DNA of 64,000 nucleotides from Chthonomonas sp. UBA2785 (GTDB taxonomy: Bacteria; Armatimonadota; Fimbriimonadia; Fimbriimonadales; Fimbriimonadaceae), in NCBI GenBank assembly GCA_002352215.1, contig DEIB01000011.1:24128-88127 (forward strand), read 5' to 3'. A program made the position numbers and the translations under genes. This document shows positions 8,266 through 15,881 of this stretch, piece after piece. Under the pieces are notes generated by a model. It saw only the letters and a list, made by a program, of their open reading frames with translations, ran no database searches and was not told the DNA's origin. Numbering within the stretch: position 1 is the stretch's first letter; the number at the start of each line of letters is the position of its first letter.

Positions 8266-9072
8266 ATGAGACGCACGGCATTCACATTAATTGAGCTTCT
8301 CGTCGTTATTGCCATCATCGCCATTTTGGCGGCGATCCTATTCCCGGTCTTTGCCAAGGCCAAGCAGGCGGCGAAGGTCACCAGCACCATGTCCAACCTG
8401 AAGCAGGTCGCGCTCGGCTTGCCCATGTACAGCACGGACTACGACGATATGGCCGTGCACGAATACGGCACGAGCTATCTGAACCAGGACACGTGGGTGG
8501 GCGACATCTACCCGTACGTCAAGAACCGCAGCGTCTTCTTCGACCGCACGGTGATGGAACCCAAGGGCGACCTTCACCCGGACCCGTTCTATCCGGGATT
8601 CAACTACCGCTGGGAATGGATCACGAACCTCTCGCTCAACACGGACGGCTATAGCCGAACGTTCGGCGGCAACAGCTGCACGAGCATGACGTGGTCAGAA
8701 GGGCCGGTGCGCTCTCTCAGCAGCATTGACCAGATCGCCGACCGCCTCGCGGTCGCCCCCATGCGCTACGCCAACCTCGAAATTGGTTGGATGCGCTTCT
8801 ACGGTATCGACGCGGCCTGGCCGACCATGGACCGTTACGCCACCGGTTGGTCTTGGAACCAGCTGATCTGGGATGCGCGCAAGCAGTACGGTCAGCGGTT
8901 CGTGGGTGCCTTCGCCGATGGCCACGTAGGCAAGTTCGGTAAGGAGAAGTTCGTGTCGTACTACGTGGATAATCCGGCCCAGAACGAAGCCAATACCTAC
9001 ACGGAATTCTGCGCAAAGATGGACGAAAAGAACCTTTGGGCGTTCTGGGGTCGGCCCTGGCAGAACGACTGA
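8266..9072 (+). CDS. Type IV pilin-like prepilin, H-X9-DG (DUF1559-like) family
   Basis: The start at 8266 gives MRRTAFTLIELLVVIAI, a class III signal sequence with the prepilin peptidase site before Phe and the essential Glu at +5. Position -1 is Ala instead of the more usual Gly, which is common in planctomycete and armatimonad pseudopilins. The hydrophobic helix is followed by a large soluble domain that ends with FADGHVGKFGK, typical of the H-X9-DG family. GAGGT lies nine bases upstream of the ATG. The role is probably a surface pseudopilin or minor pilin. A small lipoprotein gene overlaps its stop codon and is likely translationally coupled. Confidence 0.88.
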   Translation: MRRTAFTLIELLVVIAIIAILAAILFPVFAKAKQAAKVTSTMSNLKQVALGLPMYSTDYDDMAVHEYGTSYLNQDTWVGDIYPYVKNRSVFFDRTVMEPKGDLHPDPFYPGFNYRWEWITNLSLNTDGYSRTFGGNSCTSMTWSEGPVRSLSSIDQIADRLAVAPMRYANLEIGWMRFYGIDAAWPTMDRYATGWSWNQLIWDARKQYGQRFVGAFADGHVGKFGKEKFVSYYVDNPAQNEANTYTEFCAKMDEKNLWAFWGRPWQND

Positions 9073-9233
9073 TGCGGTGGGCTAGCCTTGTCGCAGTTCT
9101 CGCTCTCTTGATGGGGTGTAGCTCCGACCCGGGTCCGAACGATCCGACGATGACACCGGAACAGGAAGCGAAGATCCAGCAGGACCGCTACACGCCAGAA
9201 CAACAAGCGGCGAGGGACAACCGACCGCGATAG
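9072..9233 (+). CDS. Small lipoprotein, unknown function
   Basis: A 53-residue reading frame whose ATG overlaps the prepilin stop (TGATG). It has a lipoprotein signal peptide ending LALLMGC, then a hydrophilic tail rich in Asp, Pro, Gln and Arg (TPEQEAKIQQDRYTPEQQ). The tail contains two near-repeats of TPEQ(E/Q)A. The lipobox and translational coupling make it a likely real gene. It may act with the pseudopilin, but this is inferred from position alone. Confidence 0.75.
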   Translation: MRWASLVAVLALLMGCSSDPGPNDPTMTPEQEAKIQQDRYTPEQQAARDNRPR

Positions 9234-9244
9234 AGCCTAAGGAG

Positions 9245-9282
9245 AGGCCGGGAGAAGATAAGGGCTCCCGGCCTTTCTCATT
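9245..9282 (+). terminator. Rho-independent terminator after the prepilin-lipoprotein unit
   Basis: A perfect ten-base inverted repeat, AGGCCGGGAG / CTCCCGGCCT, with a ten-base loop and TTCTCATTT after it. It lies between the lipoprotein gene and the convergent flavodoxin gene. Confidence 0.88.
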
Positions 9283-9854
9283 TAGCCTTCCTTGCCCCAG
9301 CGCTGGGTGGCGAGGGCCACGCGCTGACCAAAGTGGCGGGCGGTGGCGAAGCTGCTCTCACGGATCCCTTCGTTGCCTTGGTCCACATTGGCCTGCACGA
9401 ACAGGCCGCTGGTGGCCCCCACATTGTTGAGGTCATCCGGGGAGCCGGCCGAGGAGTTGTTGCCCGGCATCAAGTCCAGTCCCACCCAGACCATGCCGTG
9501 CTGCAGAGCTAGGATTTGCAACGTGGTCATGGTGATGTTCTTGTCCCCGCTCCAAGAGCCGCTGACCGTGAAACCGGCCGCGATCTTGTTCTTCCAGGCT
9601 TGCGAGAACCAGCGCTTGCTGCTGTCATCCTTGAACTGCGCAAACGGGGCCGAAACGTTGCCCATGTAGGTCGGCGAGCCAAAAATGATGGCGTCGGCTT
9701 GGTCCAGGGCGTCCCAATCCACGTCGGGCAGATGGTAGAGCGTCGCGGTGACGCCTTCGACTCCGTTCGCGCCCTCAGCGACCGCTTCCGCGACGGCTTT
9801 GGTGTGGCCGTAGCCACTGGCGAAGACGATGGCGACATTGAAAGTAGTTGTCAT
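9282..9854 (-). CDS. Flavodoxin-fold NAD(P)H-dependent oxidoreductase, WrbA-like
   Basis: The 190-residue protein begins with the FMN phosphate loop region VAIVFASGYGHTKAVAEAVAEG and contains GSPTYMGNVSAPF, the second FMN contact. Both are typical of WrbA-like flavodoxin-family quinone reductases. These enzymes reduce quinones by two electrons at the expense of NAD(P)H. The family can be named with confidence, but strict WrbA orthology cannot. TAAGTA stands six bases before the ATG, and there is no ribosome site. The gene is transcribed divergently from the BMP lipoprotein. Confidence 0.85.
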   Translation of the reverse strand: MTTTFNVAIVFASGYGHTKAVAEAVAEGANGVEGVTATLYHLPDVDWDALDQADAIIFGSPTYMGNVSAPFAQFKDDSSKRWFSQAWKNKIAAGFTVSGSWSGDKNITMTTLQILALQHGMVWVGLDLMPGNNSSAGSPDDLNNVGATSGLFVQANVDQGNEGIRESSFATARHFGQRVALATQRWGKEG

Positions 9855-9922
9855 TGCAACTACTTACTCAGCATTCCGCCGGATTGTTTGCGCAGAGGGC
9901 CGAAATTCCTGCGGAGATTTCG

Positions 9923-9928
9923 TAGAAT
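9923..9928 (+). promoter_or_regulatory. Candidate leaderless -10 element (TAGAAT) for the BMP operon
   Basis: TAGAAT is followed by six bases and then the ATG at 9935, with no Shine-Dalgarno sequence. It is one of the best examples of the TAnnnT start pattern in the window. Confidence 0.6.
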
Positions 9929-9934
9929 GGGCGC

Positions 9935-10945
9935 ATGCGTATTGGCGGATGGATGACATTGGGAGCGGCGCTCCTGGTGCTGGCAGGATGCACGAGCGGC
10001 GGCGAAGCCCCGAAGGCGGACGGAACGGCCCCGGCCGGCGACCAAAGTAAGCCCTTTAAGGTCGCTCTCTTAACCCCCGGCCCGGTGAGCGATGCGGGCT
10101 GGAATGCGATGGCCTACAAGGGCCTGCAGGCGATTGAAAAGGAACTCGGGGCGACCGTGAACAACCAAGAGGCGACGGGCAGCCAAAAGCTGGACGCCAT
10201 GCGGAGTTACGCCCAGGATGGCTACACGCTGGTGTTCGGCCACGGGTTTGAATACAACGACCCGGCGGCGGAGCTTGGCCCGGCCTTCCCGGACACGTTC
10301 TTTGTGACCAGTTCGGGCGGCAAGACCGGCCCCAATGTGGGGGCGTTCCGCTTCTATCTAGAGCAGGGTTTCTACCTGGCGGGCTACACCGCCGGACTGA
10401 TGACCAAGACCGGCAAGGTGGCCATGATCGGTGGCGACCGCGTGCCCAGCATCGCCAGCACCTTCAAGGCCTTTGCGGCCGGGGCCAAGGCGGCGCGCCC
10501 GGACGTGGTAGTGATCGAGAAGTTCACGGGCAACGGCCAGGATGTGGCGGCGGCCAAGCAGGCCACCCTAGCGGCCATTGGTGAGGGTGCGGACTTTGTG
10601 ATTCACCAAGCCAACGCGGCGGCCCAGGGCGTGTTTGACGCTTGCAAGGAAAAGAACGTGAAGGCTTTCGGGGCCAATCTGGACCAAAACAGCAACGAAA
10701 GTGGCGTGATTCTGGCCAGTGCGATCATCAATGCCGAGCCGGCCTTCGTGGCCCTGGCCAAAGACGTAAAGGAAGGCAAGTACAAAGGTGAGGTCCGGCT
10801 GACCGGCATGGCCGAGAAGTCCATTGACTACGTCTTCAACCCGGCGATGGTGGACCAGATTCCGGTTGAGATCCAAGAGAAGATCGAAACCGAGCGGGCC
10901 CGCATCCTCAGCGGCGACCTCGCGGTGCCGAAGGACGAGTTCTAA
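9935..10945 (+). CDS. BMP-family (PnrA-like) ABC transporter substrate-binding lipoprotein
   Basis: The lipoprotein signal peptide ends LLVLAGC. The mature part begins with KVALLTPGPVSDAGWNAMAYKGL, the BMP/Med fold start with the conserved DxGWN nucleoside-contacting segment, and has the usual GHGFEYNDPA stretch. Family members such as PnrA (TmpC) bind purine nucleosides and feed an ABC importer. The next three genes encode the ATPase and two permeases, with tiny gaps or overlaps. The ligand is inferred from the family and may be a nucleoside or a related purine or deazapurine. Confidence 0.92.
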   Translation: MRIGGWMTLGAALLVLAGCTSGGEAPKADGTAPAGDQSKPFKVALLTPGPVSDAGWNAMAYKGLQAIEKELGATVNNQEATGSQKLDAMRSYAQDGYTLVFGHGFEYNDPAAELGPAFPDTFFVTSSGGKTGPNVGAFRFYLEQGFYLAGYTAGLMTKTGKVAMIGGDRVPSIASTFKAFAAGAKAARPDVVVIEKFTGNGQDVAAAKQATLAAIGEGADFVIHQANAAAQGVFDACKEKNVKAFGANLDQNSNESGVILASAIINAEPAFVALAKDVKEGKYKGEVRLTGMAEKSIDYVFNPAMVDQIPVEIQEKIETERARILSGDLAVPKDEF

Positions 10946-10948
10946 CTC

Positions 10949-12367
10949 TTGCCCGACGAACCTCTCCTACGCGTCCAGAACGTCACCAAGCACTTCGGTC
11001 CGGTGGCGGCGCTTACGCAAGTGAGCGTGGATTTCTGGCCGGGAGAGGTTCATGCCGTTTTAGGCGAGAACGGGGCGGGGAAGTCCACTCTCATGAACGT
11101 GATGGCGGGCTTTCTGCAGGCGGATTCCGGCGCCATGCAGTGGCGCGGACAGCCCCTGCCGCCCTCGCCCCCGGATGTACTCCGCGACCTCGGGATTGCC
11201 ATGGTCCACCAGCACTTCAAGCTCGTGCCGGTGATGACGGTGGCCGAGAACATCGCGCTCGACCGGATGGGGGGCACGCAGGGCCGTCTGGATCTAGAAA
11301 CCGTGATTGCCCCGGCCAGGGCCATTGCCGCTCAGTTGGACTGGCAAGTGGATTTCGACGCCCCTGTACACACCCTGCCGGTGGGGGTGCAGCAGCGGGT
11401 GGAGATTCTCAAAGCTTTGGCCGGGCCGAGCGACCTGCTGATCCTGGACGAACCCACCGCCGTCTTGGGGCCAGAGGAAGTGGCGGAACTGATCCGCATC
11501 CTTCGCGATTTAGCCGCCGAGGGCCGGGCGGTGGTTTTGATTGCCCACAAGTTGGAGGAAGTCTTTGCGGTGGCCGACCGCATGACCATCTTGCGCAAGG
11601 GCCTGCACATGGGCGAGCGCCTGCGGGCTGAGGCTGACATGAGCGAAGTGGCGGCGCTGATGGTGGGCGAGGACCCGCCCCGGGGTGCCCCGGTGACCGG
11701 CGAACCCGGCCCGGTCCGACTGAAGGTGGAAAGCCTGAGCGTGAAGGGTGACCGAGGCGAAGCGGCAGTTCGCGAACTGAGCTTTGAAGTCCGCGCGGGC
11801 GAGGTGTTCGGGATCGGCGGGGTGGATGGCAACGGCCAGACCGAACTGGCCGAAGCCCTGGCCGGGTTGCGCTCCTTCACGGGCAAGATTGAACGGCCGG
11901 ACGTGGTGGGATTGATCCCCCAAGACCGACAGCGAGAGGGGCTGGCCCTCTCGCTCAGCATCGAAGAGAACCTGTGGCTCGGGCCGGTGGTGCATGGGCA
12001 GGCCGGGTTGGGTTGGTGGCTGTCGTTCTCGAGTCTGCGCGCGGGGAGTGATGAATCCATCCAAAAGTACGGCATCAAGGTCGGGCGCGCGCAAGACCCC
12101 GTGTCCTCCCTCTCCGGCGGCAACCAACAGAAGGTGGTGGTGGCGCGGGTGCTGGGCCGACAACCGGAACTGGTGATCGCCTTGAACCCCACGCGCGGGC
12201 TGGACGTGAAGGCGGCCGAGTTCGTGCACCAACAACTCCGGGCGGCGGCCAGCGCTGGAGCAGCGGTGGTGCTCATCAGCACCGACCGGGATGAATTGGC
12301 GGCGCTGAGTTCGCGCATCGAGTTTCTTTTGGCCGGGCAGTGGGCGGCCAGCCTGGCGGGCGTATGA
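10949..12367 (+). CDS. ABC transporter ATP-binding protein, two-domain (NupO/YufO-like)
   Basis: A 472-residue protein with two ABC cassettes. The first has Walker A GENGAGKST near residue 40 and Walker B LLILDEPTAVLGPEE. Its signature is degenerate, LPVGVQQRVE. The second has a degenerate P-loop, GGVDGNGQTEL, a good signature LSGGNQQKV, and NPTRGLD. This asymmetry is usual in the sugar/nucleoside importer subfamily. It powers uptake of the ligand bound by the preceding lipoprotein. The start is TTG, three bases after the stop of the lipoprotein gene. The permease gene overlaps its stop by ATGA. Confidence 0.92.
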   Translation: MPDEPLLRVQNVTKHFGPVAALTQVSVDFWPGEVHAVLGENGAGKSTLMNVMAGFLQADSGAMQWRGQPLPPSPPDVLRDLGIAMVHQHFKLVPVMTVAENIALDRMGGTQGRLDLETVIAPARAIAAQLDWQVDFDAPVHTLPVGVQQRVEILKALAGPSDLLILDEPTAVLGPEEVAELIRILRDLAAEGRAVVLIAHKLEEVFAVADRMTILRKGLHMGERLRAEADMSEVAALMVGEDPPRGAPVTGEPGPVRLKVESLSVKGDRGEAAVRELSFEVRAGEVFGIGGVDGNGQTELAEALAGLRSFTGKIERPDVVGLIPQDRQREGLALSLSIEENLWLGPVVHGQAGLGWWLSFSSLRAGSDESIQKYGIKVGRAQDPVSSLSGGNQQKVVVARVLGRQPELVIALNPTRGLDVKAAEFVHQQLRAAASAGAAVVLISTDRDELAALSSRIEFLLAGQWAASLAGV

Positions 12368-13380
12368 AGCGCGTTCTCATCACAGTCGCCACCCTGCTGG
12401 GGGCCCTGGTTCTCACGTTGGCCGTGTTTGGTCTGGATGTGCCGCAGGCGTTGGGGCTGATTTGGAACGGGGCGTTGGGCTCCGAGGCCGGGATCTCCCG
12501 CACCCTCGTCCGGGCCACGCCATTGCTGTTGGCGGGCTTGGCGGTGTTGGTGGCCTGGCGGGCGGGAATGTACAGTATTGGCGCCGAAGGTCAATACATA
12601 ATGGGCGGCCTTTGTGCGGCGGCGGTGTTCCAGGCGCTAGGCGAACGTGGTTTCACCCTGCCGCTCATGCTGCTGGGGGCCATTGCCGGGGGAGCCGCCT
12701 ATGCGGGCCTGGCCGGGGCGCTGTTCATCTACCGGGGGGTGCAGGTGGTTATCAGTACGATCCTGCTCAACTTCATCGCCCTCAGCACCCTGCGGTGGGC
12801 GGTGCAAAACAGCCTGAAAGAACCCGGCGGGTTCACCCCCCAAACCACGCCGCTCCCCGATACGATGATGTTCGAGCGGTACAAGCTCCAGACCGACTTG
12901 CACGCCGGGGTGTGGGTGGCGCTGGGGGCGGGCTTGCTCACGTGGTGGTTCCTCACGCGCACCAAGCTGGGGTTCAGCATCAAGTGGGTGGGCGCGAACC
13001 CCAAAGCGTCCGAGTTTGGCGGTATCCCGGTGGCCCGCACGCAGATGGCGGCCATGTTTTGGTCCGGCGGACTTTGCGGGTTGGCGGGGGCCATCACCTA
13101 CATGGGCGTCCTCCGCAGCATTGATCAGAGCTTTAGCGAGAACTGGGGCTTCCTAGCCATTCCGGTGGCTCTGCTAGGCGCGCTGGACCCGGTGGGGACG
13201 CTGGTGAGTGCCCTGTACTTTGGGGCGTTGTTTGCGGGGTGCGAAGCCCTCAGCCGCTCCACCAGCGTGGGCACGTCGGTCGTTTTGGTCATCCAGGCGG
13301 TGGCGGTGCTAGCGATCGTGGCGGTGGGGCAGTGGCGATTCTCCGTCCGCTCTAAGAAGGCAGGGGAGGCGAATTTGTGA
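12364..13380 (+). CDS. ABC transporter permease, nucleoside/sugar type (NupP-like)
   Basis: A polytopic membrane protein of about 338 residues starting MKRVLITVATLLGALVLTLA. The segment GAEGQYIMGGL is the conserved BPD_transp_2 signature (Gly-x-Glu-Gly). It forms one half of the pore of the BMP-type importer. I chose the ATG at 12364, which overlaps the ATPase stop as ATGA, over the in-frame ATG 24 bases upstream. Confidence 0.9.
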   Translation: MKRVLITVATLLGALVLTLAVFGLDVPQALGLIWNGALGSEAGISRTLVRATPLLLAGLAVLVAWRAGMYSIGAEGQYIMGGLCAAAVFQALGERGFTLPLMLLGAIAGGAAYAGLAGALFIYRGVQVVISTILLNFIALSTLRWAVQNSLKEPGGFTPQTTPLPDTMMFERYKLQTDLHAGVWVALGAGLLTWWFLTRTKLGFSIKWVGANPKASEFGGIPVARTQMAAMFWSGGLCGLAGAITYMGVLRSIDQSFSENWGFLAIPVALLGALDPVGTLVSALYFGALFAGCEALSRSTSVGTSVVLVIQAVAVLAIVAVGQWRFSVRSKKAGEANL

Positions 13381-14237
13381 TGGGGCTCGAATTCCTCCGC
13401 TTCGGGGCGCCGGTCGCGTTTGCCGCCCTGGGCGAATCCATCGGTCAGCGAGCGGGGGTGCTGAATATCGGGCTAGAAGGCTTCATGCTCATGGGGGCGT
13501 ACGTCGCTTTTCGGGTCACAGGGGCCACGGGCAACCCTTACCTGGGCTTGCTCGCGGGCGTGGTGGCCGGGGTGGTGCTCGCGCTCATTCAGGGGTTCCT
13601 CACCATTCACAACACCGCCGACCAAGTGGTGGTGGGCACCGCCGTCAACTTGCTGGCGCTGGGCCTGACCAACACGCTTTTCCGAGCCCAGTTCGGCAAG
13701 TCGGGCGAGCTGGTGCGAGTGCCCTCTCTGCCCACCTTGTTCGGCCCCTTCGATGCCGGCTTGATCCTGCTGGGCATTCTCGTCATTGCGCTCAGCCTCT
13801 GGCTGGCCCGCTCCAAGTGGGGGCTGGCCAACCGGGCAGTGGGCGAATACCCGCCGGCGGTGCAATCGGCGGGGCTCAGTGTCACGCGCATCCGCTGGCA
13901 AGCCGCCCTGTTGGCGGGGGCCTTTGCGGGGCTGGCGGGGGCGTACTTGGTGGTGGGCGTGGCCCACACCTTCGCCGAAAACATGGTGGCGGGGCGCGGG
14001 TTTGTCGCCATCGCCATGGTCACCTTTGGCCGCTGGCGGCCGTGGGGCGTGGTGTTGGCCTCATTGTTTGTGGGCTACATTGATAGCTTGCAGTATCAGT
14101 GGCAGGGTCGGTCGGCGTTGCCGGTGGAGCTTTTCCAGGCTTTGCCGTACCTCGGGGCGTTGCTGGTCCTGGTGTTTGTGGGCCGAGGGGCGGCCGCCCC
14201 TGCCGCTTTGGGCGTCCCGTATCGTAGAGAACGTTAG
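13380..14237 (+). CDS. ABC transporter permease, nucleoside/sugar type (NupQ-like)
   Basis: A membrane protein of 285 residues with the GLEGFMLMGAYVAF signature of the second permease of BMP-type importers and about eight hydrophobic segments. A strong GGGGAGG ribosome site lies ten bases before the ATG at 13380. GTG at 13377 is also possible. The start overlaps the preceding stop (TGATG). The next gene begins two bases after its stop, so the operon continues into the PTPS-like gene. Confidence 0.9.
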   Translation: MGLEFLRFGAPVAFAALGESIGQRAGVLNIGLEGFMLMGAYVAFRVTGATGNPYLGLLAGVVAGVVLALIQGFLTIHNTADQVVVGTAVNLLALGLTNTLFRAQFGKSGELVRVPSLPTLFGPFDAGLILLGILVIALSLWLARSKWGLANRAVGEYPPAVQSAGLSVTRIRWQAALLAGAFAGLAGAYLVVGVAHTFAENMVAGRGFVAIAMVTFGRWRPWGVVLASLFVGYIDSLQYQWQGRSALPVELFQALPYLGALLVLVFVGRGAAAPAALGVPYRRER

Positions 14238-14239
14238 CC

Positions 14240-15052
14240 GTGCGCCCGATCACTCTCACTCGCCGTATCGCCTTCAGTGCCGGGCACCGCTATTGGGATC
14301 CTGCGCTGGATGCCGAGGGGAATCGTCAGCGCTTTGGGCGGTGGGCCAGCCCCTTTAACCACGGCCACAACTACGTGCTGTGGGTGAGCGCCGCCGGCCC
14401 GGTGGACACCGCGAACGGCATGGTGGTGAACATCAAGTGGATTGACGACGTGTTGCAAGAGCGCATCGTGGCCCGGTGCGATCAGCGCAGCCTGAACGAC
14501 GAAGTGCCCCCGTTCGACACCACGCCCCCCACGGTAGAGAACCTCCTGGCCTGGATGGCCCGCGAACTTCAAGACCTGCCGGGCGGCGTCCAGCTCACGG
14601 CCCTCAAACTCGAAGAAACTCCGCTGCTCTACGGCGAATGGACCCCCGAAATGACCTCAATCACCCGCACCTACGAATTTGCCGCTAGCCACCGGCTCCA
14701 TGTCCCTTCGCTCTCGCCCGAGGAAAATGTGCGGCTGTTCGGCAAGTGCAACCATCCGCACGGCCACGGCCACAACTACGTGCTGGAAGTCACGGTCTCG
14801 GCCCCCACCGACCCCGTGACGGGCATGAGCGTGAGCCTGGACGAACTCGACGCGGTTGTGGATAGGGAGATCGTGGACCGCTACGACCACCGCAACCTGG
14901 ACCTGGATGTGGAGGAACTGCAAGGCGGCCCCACCACGAGCGAGATCGTGGTGCAGGCCATCTTTGATCGGCTGGCCCCGGCGGTGCCGGGCAAGCTGGT
15001 GCGGGTGCGGCTTTTTGAAACCGCCCGCAACGTGTTCGAAGTCACTGCCTGA
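14240..15052 (+). CDS. Tandem 6-pyruvoyl-tetrahydropterin synthase / QueD-like protein
   Basis: Two PTPS/QueD-like domains are fused in 270 residues. The second is intact: FAASHRLH, then a cysteine in GKCNHPHGHGHNYVLEV, then YDHRNLDLD, giving zinc histidines and a Cys-Asp-His set. The first keeps zinc-type FSAGHRYW and NHGHNYVL. It has lost the catalytic Cys (RWASPF at that place), and CDQRSLND replaces the YDHRNLD motif, so His is lost as well. PTPS converts dihydroneopterin triphosphate to 6-pyruvoyl-tetrahydropterin. QueD makes 6-carboxy-tetrahydropterin for queuosine. Which reaction applies is not decided by the sequence. The GTG start lies two bases after the permease gene. Confidence 0.88.
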   Translation: MRPITLTRRIAFSAGHRYWDPALDAEGNRQRFGRWASPFNHGHNYVLWVSAAGPVDTANGMVVNIKWIDDVLQERIVARCDQRSLNDEVPPFDTTPPTVENLLAWMARELQDLPGGVQLTALKLEETPLLYGEWTPEMTSITRTYEFAASHRLHVPSLSPEENVRLFGKCNHPHGHGHNYVLEVTVSAPTDPVTGMSVSLDELDAVVDREIVDRYDHRNLDLDVEELQGGPTTSEIVVQAIFDRLAPAVPGKLVRVRLFETARNVFEVTA

Positions 15053-15061
15053 GGGCGCGCT

Positions 15062-15589
15062 TCAGTTCATGGTCGTGCCGAACTCTTCGAACACCGGCAA
15101 GTAGAACGCCCACTCGTCGTTCTGCATCGCCTTCATGTACTTGGGCAGGCTGAGGTACGGCACAAAATGGGGCCGCCGGGGCACCTTTTTCAGCTTCATG
15201 TTGGCCTGCTGGGGCGTCTTGTCACCCTTCTTCAGGTTGCACTTGCGGCAGCAGGTCACCAGGTTCTCCCAGGTGTGCGGGCCGCCGCACCAGCGCGGCA
15301 CCACGTGGTCCAACGTCAGGTCCTTGCGGCTGCCGCAGTACTGGCAGGTGTAGAGGTCTCGCGCCAAGATGGAGTGCCGCGAAAGCCGCAGCTGGGGCAT
15401 CGGCCGCTTGACCATGTAGCGCATGCGCACAATGCTGGGGCTGACAATGGTGCCCCGGCTGGTGCGGATCGGCTGGTCGTGCTCGTGCAGAATTTCCGCC
15501 TTGCCCAGCAGCACCAACGAGACCGCCCGGCTGACGTTGCAGACGTTCAGCGGTTCGTAGTTCGCGTTCAAAAGTAAGACCTCAGCCAT
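15062..15589 (-). CDS. HNH endonuclease family protein
   Basis: The 175-residue protein has an HNH module. CQYCG and CCRKC supply two zinc-knuckle CxxC pairs. LTLDHVVPRWCGGPHTWENLV supplies the catalytic His, followed by the Asn of the fold. The amino part, VLLLNANYEPLNVCNVSRAV, is typical of a widespread group of stand-alone HNH proteins of unknown biological role. It is not associated here with an intron, intein or methylase. The ATG lies close to GGGGG, a weak ribosome site, and a hairpin precedes it. Confidence 0.88.
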   Translation of the reverse strand: MAEVLLLNANYEPLNVCNVSRAVSLVLLGKAEILHEHDQPIRTSRGTIVSPSIVRMRYMVKRPMPQLRLSRHSILARDLYTCQYCGSRKDLTLDHVVPRWCGGPHTWENLVTCCRKCNLKKGDKTPQQANMKLKKVPRRPHFVPYLSLPKYMKAMQNDEWAFYLPVFEEFGTTMN

Positions 15590-15615
15590 GGCGGACCCCC
15601 CGGCGCCAATAGCGA

Positions 15616-15642
15616 GGCCCGTCGGTCACAGACAGACGGGCC
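15616..15642 (-). other. Hairpin in the leader of the HNH gene
   Basis: An eight-base perfect inverted repeat, GGCCCGTC / GACGGGCC, with an 11-base loop lies 27-53 bases before the HNH start. There is no T tract on either strand, so it is not a terminator. It may be a leader structure or an operator. It is the only structure found in the 292-base gap 15590-15881. Nothing else was recognised there except a TGCTACGAT extended -10-like sequence at 15844-15852 facing murA. Confidence 0.35.
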
Positions 15643-15881
15643 CGAGGCGAACGGCGGCAACGAGACGGTATGACCGTATCGGACCACAGCGGTGGACGCA
15701 TCCTCCTTTCCTCGATTTGCCAACGTTTTGGCGCCATCATGGTATTCAGACGTGCGAAAGCGCCGGTTGGGCGCAATCTTTACAAAACCTTTACGAAGAG
15801 GTCCGCAAAAAGCACGGCGGGAGTTCCGGGGGCGGGGTTTGTGTGCTACGATGAACAAAGAATTCGACCACGGATGGTTTT

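Noticed and set aside
11332..12594. A 420-codon minus-strand frame opposite the ABC ATPase
   Set aside because: Arg/Ser/Pro-rich shadow of the ABC ATPase, with no domain.
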